This document shows, piece after piece, positions 23,314-35,471 of a DNA stretch of 64,000 nt. Numbering within the stretch: the first letter of the stretch is position 1; every line of letters starts with the position of its first letter. Source of the DNA: Malania oleifera. Lineage: Eukaryota; Streptophyta; Magnoliopsida; Santalales; Ximeniaceae. Made by a program: the position numbers and the translations under genes. Under the pieces are notes generated by a model. The model did not search any database. It was not told where the DNA came from and saw only the letters and a program-made list of their open reading frames with translations. The stretch covers positions 106,377,988 through 106,441,987 of the forward strand of contig NC_080423.1 of the NCBI RefSeq assembly GCF_029873635.1, in the 5' to 3' direction.

Positions 23314-25562
23314 TATTGGTCTTACAAGGTTTAAAATCTTGTTATCTTATTTTGATGCTAACAAACAAGTGAAATTTAATGTATTTGTGTGAGTAATGAT
23401 ATTTCAGGGCTCATATATGAGAAAGCAAGGTCAAAGTGCTTACAAGAATCAAATGAAGCTTAAAAGAGTCAAAGTATGGATTTAAAGATGATATATGAAA
23501 CCTTGAAGAATATGAGGACATAAATGAGTTGTTGAAAGTCAAGGCATATTAAAGTCAAAAGAGCCAAATAAAAGCAAAGTTAGGAAGCTCAAAAAATATG
23601 AAAGCTTGAAGAAAATATGGACTCAATCCAAGGACAAAGCATGAAGACTCAAGAATCTAAAATGTTAAAGTTTTAGAAGTTTTCATGTAAGTACTTTAAT
23701 GTTTAAAATATTGTTTGAAATATTTTGAAACTCTTAGGTTAACTTCTTGGACCTAGATACCTTTTAAAATACTTGAAAAATATTTTTATAAGGTCAAAAA
23801 TTATTTTAAAAGGGTTAGAATCATTTTTAGAATGAAAAGCACAAAAAAGAGTTCTTCCAAATGCTGTCAATTTTTATATAGCCGCATTGAAGTGAATTTT
23901 CCTATATCAAAATCTCATTATTTTAAAATATGTTCAACATGAAAGTTGTAGGATTTTTTCTTAGCTTTCTTTTGACACCAAGAACACCTAATTTGGAGTT
24001 ATGCAGAAAAATTTATGGCCAAAACACTGAAATGGGTTCATTGCTATCAGACATCTAAACACTGTTCACGAGAGGGACTTCAGATGACTGAACAAACGAC
24101 CTCAGACGTCTGAAGATTTTCTGGACAGAATATAAAGAAGGCAGTAGTAGTTTAGACTTTTGAACTTGCGACTTCAGATGTCTGAACACTGTTCAATAGG
24201 CAAATTTTTTAAATTCTAATATTTTAAAATATAATCGTTTGAGCTCTAAACTTTCTAAAATTTTAGGAAACACTTAAAGGAAACTTTTGCAACATGGAAA
24301 CAAGTTTTGAAAGCCTATAAATACATGGTTTTGCAAATCAAAATATATCCAAGAATTGAAAAATTTGCTTGTAAAGTTGAAAGCACTCTTGTTCTTTCAA
24401 AGCTCTCTTGCTCACTCTTTGCAAATCTATTTTGCTGAGATATTCTGAAGTGCTAATCCTTCCTCCTTTGAATTCCTATTGCTAATCCTCTTCTAAGAAG
24501 GATATTGGTGAATTCTACACTTAAGCTTCATTGTATTTTATATTGATATTTTACATTCAAAGTATATAATGCTGAAATTGTACTAACTTGCTCTTTGAGA
24601 GAGTATACTTGTACGCAGATTATATCTTGTTTCTTGTAGTTCTTTGACGATTCCAAGGGTCTTTTGGATTGTTGACTAAGCAAGAAAATATTGCTTAGAG
24701 AGGCGGGCTCTAGCCTATGTAAGGAGTGACCGAACAAGGGGATATCGTTTGGAGAAGGTGGGCTCTAGTCTTAACAAAGGAGTGTTGTAAAGGTTTTTTC
24801 CACCCGTCAACGGAACAGGTTTTAGTGAATCCTTTGGTGATTTGCCAAAGGCGAGGACGTAGGCTATGTTGAAGCCAAATCTCGTAAAAATCTCCGTCTC
24901 ACTCTCTTTTTCCCTATTCTTTATTTTCAGTTCATATACAACTGCGTGGATGATTTAAATATCTAAATTATACATACTACGCATATTTGGAAATCAAGTA
25001 AACTTAAAGTCCAATTTTTGATTTGGGTGCGGAAACCAAAAGGTAATACGTTGGTTACACCATATCTTGCGGAAACCATACGGGAGTACGTTACTTGGTT
25101 AACACCCCAAAGATAAATTTACCAAGAGTTTATTTGAGTTCTAAATATTTGGAAAGAGTGATTTGATTCATCTATACAGGGCTTTACATCAGCTAGTATA
25201 AATTCTCATTCACTACAGGGTTTGGTTCAAATTTGGCAAATATAAACAAACAACCACCTTGAGTTATTATATTACCAAAGTGCTGAATACTTTATATCTT
25301 GGTTTGATTGTTTATTGTTTAACTTGTGCTTGGAAAATAAATTGATTGTTTGGTTTGAAGATTGTGTTTAATTGATTGGTTGTTTAATTGTGGTATTGAT
25401 TGGATAAAAGAACTAAGTTCTTGAGTGATTAAAGAATTAAAAAAACAAGTCAAGAATTGGTTAAAAAAAATAAAGGAAGTTTAAGGTATCTTAAAAGGAA
25501 TTAAAAGAAATTTTTAGAACCCAATTCACCCCCACTCTTGGGAAGCTATTCCTAATTTCACA
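23314..25562 (+). mobile_element. Copia-type solo LTR K (about 2.25 kb)
   Basis: Starts TATTGGTCTTACAAGG and ends CACCCCCACTCTTGGG...TTTCACA. The near-end text GGCGAGGACGTAGGCTATG...CTCGTAAAAATC resembles U5 regions of SIRE/Maximus-like copia LTRs. CTATAAATACATGG near 24316 is a good TATA box, preceded by palindromic words related to CTTCAGACGTCTGAAG at 24085-24190. The bases flanking it (CGACC against AAACC) do not form a clean duplication. The start has TA where TG is expected. Confidence 0.6.
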
Positions 25563-26080
25563 AACCGTTGGGGTGAACGGATGCCCACATACATACATAC
25601 AAACATCCATACTTATTCATAATTCGCAGCAGAATACGGTCTTTTATACACAACCAGTATCATACTAAAGTCTATACAAGTTAGGATATACATCCCCACA
25701 ACACAACACATACCCCAAGCGTCTACAAAAACCATCCCGACAACCTAAATACCAAAACTCGTACCTAATAGGTACGAACAGTAGCTATGACACCCTTGCT
25801 TCCAGACGCTAGAATGCTACTTACGGCTACCTGAAGGTCCTGAAAAACATTGTACGTACATTCGGGGTGAGACACCTCTCAGTAAGGAAGAAAGCAGGTT
25901 ATATCACTGTGTGACATACCGGTGTTATTTTACATACTTAATAACACTATAAAAAATACGATACAGTTTGAAACATTTACATACAGTTTCATACATATAC
26001 ATACAGTTCCAGTATTTTAACAAAACCATTCTAGTACATACGATACCCAAAACATACAGTCAGTGTCGTCACACTAGTTC

Positions 26081-26385
26081 GCAACTACACAAGGTCACCT
26101 CGTCTCACAGCGATTACATTGCTACATACGCAACTACTCTGCAATGAACGAGGCCCAATAGTGATTACATTGCTCCATACGCAACTATACAAGGTCACCT
26201 AGTCTCACATTGATTACATTACTACATATGCAACTACAATGCGACGACTCAGACCCAATAGTGATTACATTGCTACATATGCAACTACACAAGATCACCT
26301 AGTCTCATATCGATTACATTGCTACATACGCAACTACAATGCGACAACTCAGGCCCAATAGTGATTACATTGCTACATACGGTGT
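26081..26385. repeat. Tandem repeat in LTR I, about 122-bp unit
   Basis: GATTACATTGCTACATACGC recurs roughly every 61 bases, with alternating spacers (GGTCACCTAGTCTCA; ACTCAGGCCCAATAGT). About two and a half full units are present. It sits in the putative intron 2 of the LTR leader. Confidence 0.8.
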
Positions 26386-28162
26386 AGAACGCCCCCTTCG
26401 GTGACCAACCAAAACATACTGGTGATATTTCACAACCCGGATATAGAGCCAGCCACTCTCGCCCATGGTAGTTAACCGATACATGGCTGTTTTACAAATC
26501 CCTGGAATCATTTTGGAACTCACGTCCTATACATTTCAACGTACAGTAATAAGCCGCCACATAGCTGTTTTACAAATATCTGGAACAAATACATACAACC
26601 ATACATACCACACTTATTTGGTTTACGGCAAATCATATCATATACAATTTCAAGTATATAGTTTATGCAAATATGGATTATGGTCACCTCAATAATACAG
26701 TTTTAACAAAAACCAATAGTTTTCCAAACCAAGTAGAGATGATACCCAAAATCCCCAATTTTTCTAAAAACTGTAACCCAAAAATATCGCATTTTTACCC
26801 GATATATTTCTCAAATAAGTTACCAAAACATACATACGATCGTAGCCTACAAGCTTACCGATCTTGATTTCGAAAATGAACTGATATAAACAGAATCCCC
26901 TTACCTTAATCCGAATTCCAACTACGAACTCTACGGTCCTCAAAACTATGAACTGAGACTCTAAAACCTACAAACCACAGTACAATACATACTTACAATC
27001 CGTACTACTACGCATATACTGAATTAGAAATGAAAACCGAGCCTTACCTCGATTTTAGCTTGAAACCCGAAAACACTCGAAACGGAATTTCGATCCACTA
27101 GAAACATAGAGAATCCTTCACTGATCCTCGTGGTAACTTTGGATTTGCGAATTAGGCGACAAATAGTGAAGGAATCGAGGAGAGAGAGAGCTTCGAATCC
27201 TAGAGAGAGAGAGAGAGAGGAAAACCATAACTTAGCCAAGAAGAAACTACAAATATCCTTATAAAGACCTTTGACCCGGGGGATTTCGTTGACGAATTGG
27301 TGTTTCTTGTTGACGAGATGAAAATTTCGTCGACGAATCCTGATATTTCCAACTTCCACCTCTCGGCTTTTTTTCATCGACGAACCTCTGAATTTCGTCG
27401 ACGAGAAGCCTTCTACCTTCGTTGACGAATTATGGCATCGTTGACGAAATCTGTAGAATTCCATTTTTTTTACCCCTCTTTTACGTAATAAACCCACATC
27501 TCATGGTTTAGGTTCTTACACGTACCATGTTATACTAGCATACATACTGATACTACTGTAATACATTATTTTGTCTATCATTATTCTGTATCTCTCATCT
27601 GTTCATGTTCTTAACTTTGACATTTCATAACATTTCACTTTACGTGACTCTTTTTCATTTTACGTTGTTCACATTTCACATTTCATTTCCATTTCATTTC
27701 ATTTATTTCATTTTATTTCATGCATTTGTACTACAGCTCCTTTTAACTATACATCAGTTAGTCGTATTACAGCTCCTTTTAGCTGTACATCAGTTAGTCT
27801 ACAGCTCCCTTTAGCTATTCATCATTTACACGGTTACATTAACAATCACATGCAGCATAGTTCATATAACATTTTCATTCTTATTGCATTTCTTGTATAA
27901 CATTTATCTCATACACATAACATAATTCAACACAGAATTTCCATTTTACTTATGCCATACAATTTAACAGTAAAATTCATATGTTTCCTATAAAATAAGC
28001 CAACCTACATTTAACATTCATATACTGAAAATATACCTTTAATTTCTTACATAATTATCCTGAAAAATCTTTCACTTTCATCAGTCCATTTTCAGATATA
28101 CACAACTAATAAAAGAACCTTAGGCTCAGAAATCATAATTTAAACGGTTGACATTTTAAACT

Positions 28163-29972
28163 TGTAGTAACTTGAAAAATAATGGAATTTAAACAAAGAG
28201 GGAAAGAAAATAGAAACCGAAACAGAAGGAGGCTGTAGACTTCGTCGACGACATTGCATTTTGGAGAATAAAAACAATTTCAGGAAAATTGCCCAGTTTC
28301 ATCGACGAAGGTCTTCAGAATTTCGTCGACGAACACAGGGCTTTGTGGACGAGTAAATACCGAGAGACGGTTCGAGCTGCTCTGAATTTTGTCGACGAAC
28401 ACAGGGTCTCGTCGACGAGGTGACGTGTCTTGTCGACGAACCTGGCTATATAAATAGTGGAAACTCGAGATTTTTATCATTTTTCACCGAGCTCTCTCTC
28501 TCCCCTCTCTCTCTCTACGTCTCCCTCTCCTTTCTCTCTTCGATTCCGGCCCCACCAGTCGTCGGATCGACGATTTGAAGCTACCACGACACTCCTGACG
28601 GAGTTCTCTGCACATCTGCCAGGGCGGATCGTCGGGAAAACAGAGTTGGATTTCATTCCAAATTCAGGGTAAGGTCTTTTAGCTAGTTTTTGGCTTTCTA
28701 GAAGCTATAGGAAATGATATAGACGAAAAAATACTGATATTTTGTTCTGACATATGTTGGTTTCAGGATGTTTTGTAGGAGGCCCTGCGGGTGTTAGGCT
28801 TGTATTCTCTAGAAACTTTCCAGTAGTCAGGTAAGAGAAATATGCTATGCTAGGCATTTCTTAAAATATGATACAATTTATTTAATTACGAAAATTATGT
28901 AATTAGTATGGTGTGGCTTGTGAATATGTATATGGTACGGGGATATGTTTTACGAATTTAGTTTCATGATTTTATGAATTTCAGTATTATGATTATTCAG
29001 TTCTCAATATTATGTATGAATCACAGATACAGTTTATACAGCATCATAATTATTTTAGTACTTCAAAATCACGACAAATCATATATATATATATATATAT
29101 TAAACGGTACCGTTGTTATAGATATTATGTTACTTATTTAGTGCAATTACCTATTTAGATAATACGTGGTAAGGTCGACCACTTAGGCCCTTGAAGAGGT
29201 TAGGCTCCCCATCCAGATATGGGTTGAGGTGGGTAGGTCGACTGACGGAGTTCAGTGATTTATTCCTGGTTGGCCAGTCAGGGTAAATCCAGCCTATAGG
29301 CCACACAACCTTGTAATGAAGGGGGGCAAGTCATGACACATAGATAGTCATAGGGAATAGTTTCAGTTACTATTACATATGTATGGATTTACATAAACAG
29401 GGACCATATTTATGTACATTAGAAGTACTTTGAATTATAACCTATAATGCTGCTATGTTAATCAACATGGAAAGGGGTGGTGTATTTTATTATTTGTACT
29501 GTACTTTTGTATTCAGTTATTCATGTTTATATGAAAACAAATTTCATGATATATAGTAGCTCATTTGTCACACACTAGTAATAGCATATTTCTTCTTACT
29601 GAACGTTGACTCATCCCAGTGTTGAAACATTTTTCAGGTGATCCAGGTAGACGAGCAGATCAGGCTCGCAGGTAGAGGGGCGTCAGTAGTGCCCTGTCAA
29701 AGAGTGAGTATCATTTTGGGAGCATTTTTGTATAGCCCTCACCAGTTGGGATTATTTTGGGAACAGTGATATATATATATATATATTTTGGGGAAAACGT
29801 TTCTGAACTTTGGTATTGTATGTAATGATTTATGATTATGTTACATGATTTTCGCTTCTTGCTGCTTAGGTTTTGGTTGGGTTTACCCCCAGCATGGTAT
29901 CAGAGCATGTAGAATGTTAGTGTAAAAAAATAAAATAAAACATATACCCAGTTAATTAAGCAGGTCGTTACA
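28163..29972 (+). mobile_element. Solo gypsy-type LTR D (1810 bp)
   Basis: TGTAGTAACTTG...GGTCGTTACA with target duplication AAACT at 28158-28162 and 29973-29977. Seven palindrome variants at 28238-28442, TATAAATA at 28449-28456, donor CAGG|GTAAGG at 28679, acceptor TTTCAG ending 28766, donor TCAG|GTAAGA at 28831, a diverged conserved block at 29596-29614 and acceptor TTTTTCAG ending 29637. An AT microsatellite lies near 29083. Confidence 0.92.
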
Positions 29973-30907
29973 AAACTCATACGAAAACATATACATATAT
30001 ACATAACATAATCCATTTATTTGTTTAATTCATAAAATCTGGTTTAATATATATATTTCCCCTTACCTGGTTTCTTAAGCTATGCTAACAAGGACCTAAA
30101 AAAGATGCCTACAACGCTCACCCGAACCCTGAATCACAAATCCTAATTCTATTAAATCAACCATAAATAAAATATTATTTTGACAATTATTAAGTTCATA
30201 AATTCCAAATAAATAATTAAACTCTCAAATATAACTAATTTACTTATTTTCCCAAATCACACTTTCGCTTTGGAGTGGTGCCTAGGAATTCTAAAGTAAA
30301 AATTTACTCCGGTAAAAACGACGACGATCGAGACTAGGACCCTTTGGTGGTACCCGATTGTCGATTTAGTTGAAGATCTAAGGAAAAATTGAGTAAAAAG
30401 TGAGGGTTCACCTTACACCAGAAGTGGTGTCTATGCCGCTCTCGTAACAAATCTGCTCTAATAGAAATATCGATGGCGGAGTTAAGAATCCAACGGTACC
30501 TTCCATTTTCCGATCGACAAATATTCGTTGAGAAATTTTAGAGAGAGAGAGAGGTGGCTGTGGAGTGAGAGTTGAGAGAGAGAAATGAGACATTTGCTGT
30601 GAAGATTCAATTTCAAAATTGAATTACATGCAATCTTACTTACATATCCACTAACCACTAACCACTAACATTATTATATATAATATCTAGTTTAACCTTT
30701 ATATATATTATTATAAACTTAATTTCAAATATCATCCTTACATTTAATGCATTCGACTAACATTTAATTATATTATATTATTACTTTATTATCTTACTTG
30801 ATCCTATATATATATATTCATCATATTATTTATTTCATTAATTCAATTTAATAATAATAATTAATTAGTTAATAATATTAATTTTTTCTTCGGGTCTTTA
30901 CACCACA

Positions 30908-31666
30908 AATATTTGTGTGCCTTCTTGTTGTTTCATATGCAAATTTGTCATAAGTTTCCTGAGCCAAAGGGTTTGGTTCACAGCAACAGCAACAACTAAA
31001 ACAATTACCTGAGGTGCTTCTCATATCATCATCACATCTTGCCCAATCACTATCAAAATAACCATGGAGATTGAAGTTTTTAACTTGACTGAATCTTATT
31101 CCATAATCAATTGTGCCCTTAACATATCTAAGAATTATTTTTGCTACTTGAAAATGAATTTCACTAGCACAATGCATATACCTTGATAGCAAACTCACTG
31201 CATGCATGATATCTAGTATGGTAGCAGTTAAATACATTAAGCAGCCTATTAGACTCCTGTACAACCTTTCATCCACCTTTTCAGCTCCATCTTCTCTGCA
31301 AAACTTCTCCTTTTGATTCATTGGAGTTACAGTTGGCTTGCACTCTTCCATGTTGAATTTTTTGAGGACTTCCTTTGCATATTTATGATGGCATAGAAAT
31401 ATTTCATTTTGCTTTTGACGTACCTGCATACCGAGGAAGAATGTCATCCTCCCAAGGTTTGTCATTTCAAAGACATCTTTCATTTCTTCTTTAAACTTGT
31501 CAATTAGCTCATTGCTACTTCCTGTAACGAGTAGATCATCAACATATAGAGATACCACAAGTATTTTATCATCGGTCTTCTTGATATATAAAGTAGATTC
31601 ACTCAGACTTTTTTTAAAGCCTAAGTTCATTAAGTGTGCATCAATTTTGTTATACTAGGACCTTGG
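30908..31666 (-). pseudogene. Copia 1 reverse transcriptase and RNase H, middle piece
   Basis: From 31661 downward: a TAG at 31657-31655 where the family has Trp, then MNLGFKKS..., SLYVDDLLVTGS (the YVDD active site), FFLGMQV, SLIGCLMYL and DSDWARCDDD-type RNase H sequence to RSTSGNCF. After that about 30 residues, including the EAEY region, are missing and the frame shifts. The other frame resumes with TLWLRKLMTNLHM...QIFV up to the insertion at 30902. Its continuation is at 15773-15527. Confidence 0.88.
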
Positions 31667-31740
31667 TGTAGAGACCCAAAAATTATAATAATTAAATAAC
31701 AGAGTGGAAGGAAAATTTATAAAGGGTTGATGAATTATGG

Positions 31741-33606
31741 TGTTATCCCAAGAGGGGGGGGGGGGTGAATTAGGTATTTAAAAAATTAGATCCTTTAGGT
31801 TCTAATATTGAAAATGATAATTTCAAACTTGCAAGCTACCAATTACTACCGCAATCAATTTTTTATTAATCAACCCAATGAGTAATTTTAAGTGTCTTTA
31901 TCAAGAGTATAATGTTACCCAATTATTCAAACATGCACCAAATGATAAAACATACACTATGATTACGCGAAATTTAAATAGAGATAAGGGTAAGAGAGAT
32001 GCAAACTCGATTTTATGAGGTTCGGCCTACCCTAGCCTACATCCTCGCCTTGAGTAACCTACTCAAGGATTCCACTAAATAATCTGCCCCTTTATCTAGG
32101 ACAAAACTTCCCTTACAACCTGCTGCTTATAAGAGACGTAACTTTCTCCTCAATCCTGATTCATAACTTGAACCATGTATACAAAATGAAGATTACAATT
32201 TCTGCAATAATTCAAGAACGTTTCTACACAAAGCTAGTGAGTAAAATAAAAACCTAATACATACTCATATGATAAAAGTTGAAGCTCAATGTGTGAGTAT
32301 GATATTCAATGATATTTCTTAAAATAAGTGATGAATGATCATTATATAAAATATGTAGGACAAAGATGCTTCAACGATCTAATCAACTATATGATTTTTA
32401 TAAAATTATTTGAATAGTCGGTATAGTTCAAAAATCCAAATTAGATTTATGATCTTCACAAAAATTACTCAAACAATTGATTTTCAGTAGACATCAAAAC
32501 TATAGTCTTTATCAAAACACTTAGTCAATAAATTTTCTCTAGAATATTAAATTAGATAATTTCTTTAAACAATAATTATGCTAAGATGAAATGTTTCAGT
32601 AAATAATAAGCTAGATAGTTTTTCAAAGATTTGAACCTTTAACAATAACTTTTCTCAAATAATGATCTTTCACAAAATGTATATATAATTAATAACTCAA
32701 AATCAATCTCTCAAATAAAATATTAGAGAATAAGTTTGTTAAAAAAAAATTTGAGAATAAGCAAACAATTAGTTTGATCACGAAACCTCAATATCAAAGT
32801 TGTTTACACAATATTCGCTAGAATGCCTTTTGAAAATCAACGTAACCCAAGCTTAAATTTGATGTGAATGTTTTAAAATCGTAGGCAAGGGCTTAGCAGT
32901 GTGTTCAATGCTTTCAAGAGATGTAAGGTTCAATGCTCGCTAGAATCTTTAAAAAGTGAGGCATTAGGGTTTTCAGGTTACTTTTATAAGTGTTCTCGAC
33001 CCTAGATTAAATCCTAACTGTTAGATCAAATAAAAATAATGGTTTTCGTCCATGTTCGTGCTAAATCGCATTTTAGCGTCCCGATCTTCGTCGACGAATG
33101 GGTACGTTCATCAACGAGGCCATGAGTTCGTCGATGAGTACTATCTGAACTTTTTGGGCTTTCGGTATTTATTCGTCGACGAGACAACACTGTTCATCAC
33201 TGAGTGGCCTTCATGAGTTCGTTGATGAGGCCAAGGGGTTTGTCGACGAGGCCTCTAAAATTTGCCTCGAAAAATTTATTCAACCTAGAACTAATGTAAA
33301 TGAATATTTCATGAAATGCATGAGTCCTAAGGTTAGTTTAGGGTATATTTGAGTTTTGAAATATATCATATGAAATATGTAAATACATTCAATTCTAAAT
33401 ACCTATTCCCATTGAAGATCTTGAACTTGAAGCTTGCTTCTTCATCCTTTTATCCTTCTAGTTCCATGAATTAAGCCAAGTAATATGTACTTTAGGTTCC
33501 TTGTGGCTTCCATACAAGTTTACCGTTTGTGCATTCTAAATCTTGATCCTATTCACAAACTCAATTGCACAGGTCAAATACCAAGTGATTTGTCATTATC
33601 AAAACA
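31741..33606 (-). mobile_element. Copia-type solo LTR J in - orientation (1866 bp)
   Basis: On + it starts TGTTATCCCAAGAGG and ends TTATCAAAACA. On - its end reads TTCACCCCCC...CTCTTGGGATAACA, as in K, and TAGGCCGAACCTCATAAAAT-type sequence near 32010-32050 marks U5. Inside at 33070-33250 are TTCGTCGACGAA-type words, the same motif found in the gypsy-type LTRs. The flanks (TATGG and GGATT) do not form a duplication, so the edges may be a few bases off. Confidence 0.6.
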
Positions 33607-34331
33607 GGATTAGACTCATAGAGTCAACAAGGTCAAACTAAGATTCGTCGACAAATGCCCCAATTTCGTCGACGAACTCCTTGCAGGATTCATGGACGAA
33701 GTTTAGTGTTTCGTTGACAAAAAGATATCGAAAGGGCGTATTTCAGGCCCATTAGTTCGTTAACGAGTTCTTTACCTTCATCAACGAAATGCCTTTTCAC
33801 TTCGTCGACGAGGCCACGTGTCTCGTCAACGAAGTCACGTATCAGTTCACCTATAAATATGCAAAAATTACATTTCTAGTAAGAAATTTCGTTCACTTCT
33901 ATTTCTCTCGTTAGAATTTCAGCCTCTCTACCTTCTCTCTAGATTTCTGACTTCATTTCTCCCCGGTTCGACGATCAAAAGCTACCACGATGATCCTGAG
34001 GAGATTCTCTACAACTTAACAAGAGTAGAATTTTGATTTGAGAAATTTGAACACCATCCCAAAATCAGGGTAAGTTGGGTTATTTAAGGTATATTTGGTT
34101 AGTAGGCTTTTCTTAGCCCAAATTTTGTATTAAATATTGATATATTGGTGTTTGAGATGATTAAACTAGGGTATTACGATTTCAAGGTTGGGGCTTCCAA
34201 ACATCGCAAACATGGGTTAAGGATACCAGCAGGTGTTATTTTAGGAGCCTAAGTAAAATAATAAATATATTACAGTTTAGGAAAATGTGAATATGAAAAT
34301 TATTCTGAAAATTCAGTTGATTGATAGGAGA

Positions 34332-34379
<48 letters not shown>

Positions 34380-34682
34380 AATTTCAAGATTTTGAAATTA
34401 TGAATGCAATGGGCATGAGTTAGGATTGTCAGACGAGCTTAGTTTGCCAAGTAAAGAAAATATGCTACGTTAGAAATTATAAAAATTGTTATCAGTAAAG
34501 TAAATGTATTTTGGGACGTGACTTACAGATCTTTAAAGGAATTAAATTATATATTTTTTTAGATCAATATACATGTAATAACCCCAAAAAAGGATATAGA
34601 AAATTAGTGGAGTGATTCCAAAATAATAATAATAATAATAATAAATTATTATTTTTTAAAATTTTAATTAATTAATTAATTA

Positions 34683-34740
34683 GAACGATATAGAGAAGAT
34701 TAGCATGGCCCCTGCGCAAGAATGACACACACAAATCGAG
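34683..34740 (+). pseudogene. U6 snRNA fragment (U6 pseudogene)
   Basis: GAACGATATAGAGAAG...GCATGGCCCCTGCGCAAG...AAATCGAG matches the central part of plant U6 (about nucleotides 31-88) with three transitions seen by eye. The 5' stem, the U6 promoter and the 3' end are absent, so it cannot be a working U6 gene. Its ends coincide with short homologies to the neighbouring LTR sequence. Confidence 0.93.
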
Positions 34741-34907
34741 GAGAGAGGGAGAGAGAATGAGAGGAGAGAGGGATTGTGCGAGACTTGCAGAGGGTGGCCG
34801 CCTGCTTCTCTACATAATGGAGATGGAGAGGCTTCCTAAAGGAAATCCTTTAGGAAGCTTTGTAAGTATAATATAATATAATATATTTTAATAATCTTAT
34901 ATTATAA

Positions 34908-34951
<44 letters not shown>

Positions 34952-35471
34952 GTTATAATATATTTGGGAGAATTTTGAAAAAATTGTAATCTCCTAGAAC
35001 CCTCGTTGTAACTATGATGTTCCTCCGCTATAAGTGATGGTAGTTAATAAAATTGTAAGTATTTTTGCTAAGGATGGGAAGCAGGGGAATGACAAATTTT
35101 GAGGACGAAATTTTTATAAGGAAGGGAGAATGTAATAACCTCAAAAAGGGATATAAAAGATTAGTGTAGTGATTCCAATAATAATAATAATAATAATAAT
35201 AAATTAATTAATTAATAAAAATTAAATAATAATTACTAATTAAAATAATATTATATTATATTATATTATGACATTAATATATATATATAAAAGTATATAA
35301 TATAAGATTATTATAATATATTATATTATATTATACTTACAAAGCTTCCTGAAGGATTTCCTTTAGGAAGCCTCTCCATCTCCATTATGCAGAGAAGCAG
35401 GCGGCCACTCTCTACAAGTCTCGCACAATCCCTCTCTCTCCTCTCATTCTCTCTCCCTATCTCCTCGATTT
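34733..35471. repeat. Inverted repeat in element H (arms about 34733-34971 and 35263-35471)
   Basis: The left arm is the reverse complement of 3' LTR positions about 130-340, including GCAGGCGGCCACTCTC-type sequence and the CT-rich stretch. The arms are 210-240 bp, about 290 bp apart. Within each lies a further small hairpin, GCTTCCTAAAGG-AAAT-CCTTTAGGAAGC at 34833-34860, whose right-arm copy has one change. Confidence 0.88.

Larger units (their letters stand above)
23205..27520 (-). mobile_element. Solo gypsy-type LTR I in - orientation, carrying copia-type LTR K
   Basis: On + it ends GGTTCTTACA at 27520, followed by CGTAC (27521-27525). At the other side CGTAT (23200-23204) precedes AGTCACTCCCCG, a likely decayed TGTCACTCCCCG, so the duplication is 4/5 preserved. 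Without K its length is about 2070 bp. On - it has palindrome variants at 27285-27455, a TATA-like TTTATAAGG near 27255, a donor-like AAG|GTAAGG near 26905 and the conserved block at about 25869-25887. Confidence 0.8.
15774..30902 (-). mobile_element. Solo gypsy-type LTR E carrying nested insertions F(A,B), I(K) and D
   Basis: On +, it begins TGTAACGCCCC at 15774 and ends CGGGTCTTTACA at 30902, flanked by CCACA at 15769-15773 and 30903-30907. Removing the nested insertions leaves 15774-15836, 22335-23204, 27526-28162 and 29978-30902, about 2495 bp, the size of one LTR, so this is a solo LTR in - orientation left by LTR-LTR recombination. It contains the conserved late block (CTCAGTAAG on + near 22720) and donor-like sites on -. 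The palindromic cluster seen in the other LTRs is missing. No coding sequence belongs to it. Confidence 0.88.

Noticed and set aside
15774-30902. One full-length 15-kb retrotransposon
   Set aside because: Ends are not a pair of LTRs, no coding sequence belongs to it, and removing nested insertions leaves one LTR length.
31736-33611. A target duplication for LTR J
   Set aside because: The flanking five bases (TATGG and GGATT) do not match, so none is claimed.
34683-34740. A working U6 snRNA gene
   Set aside because: Both ends of U6 are missing, there is no upstream element or TATA in the right place, and it is joined to LTR sequence on both sides.
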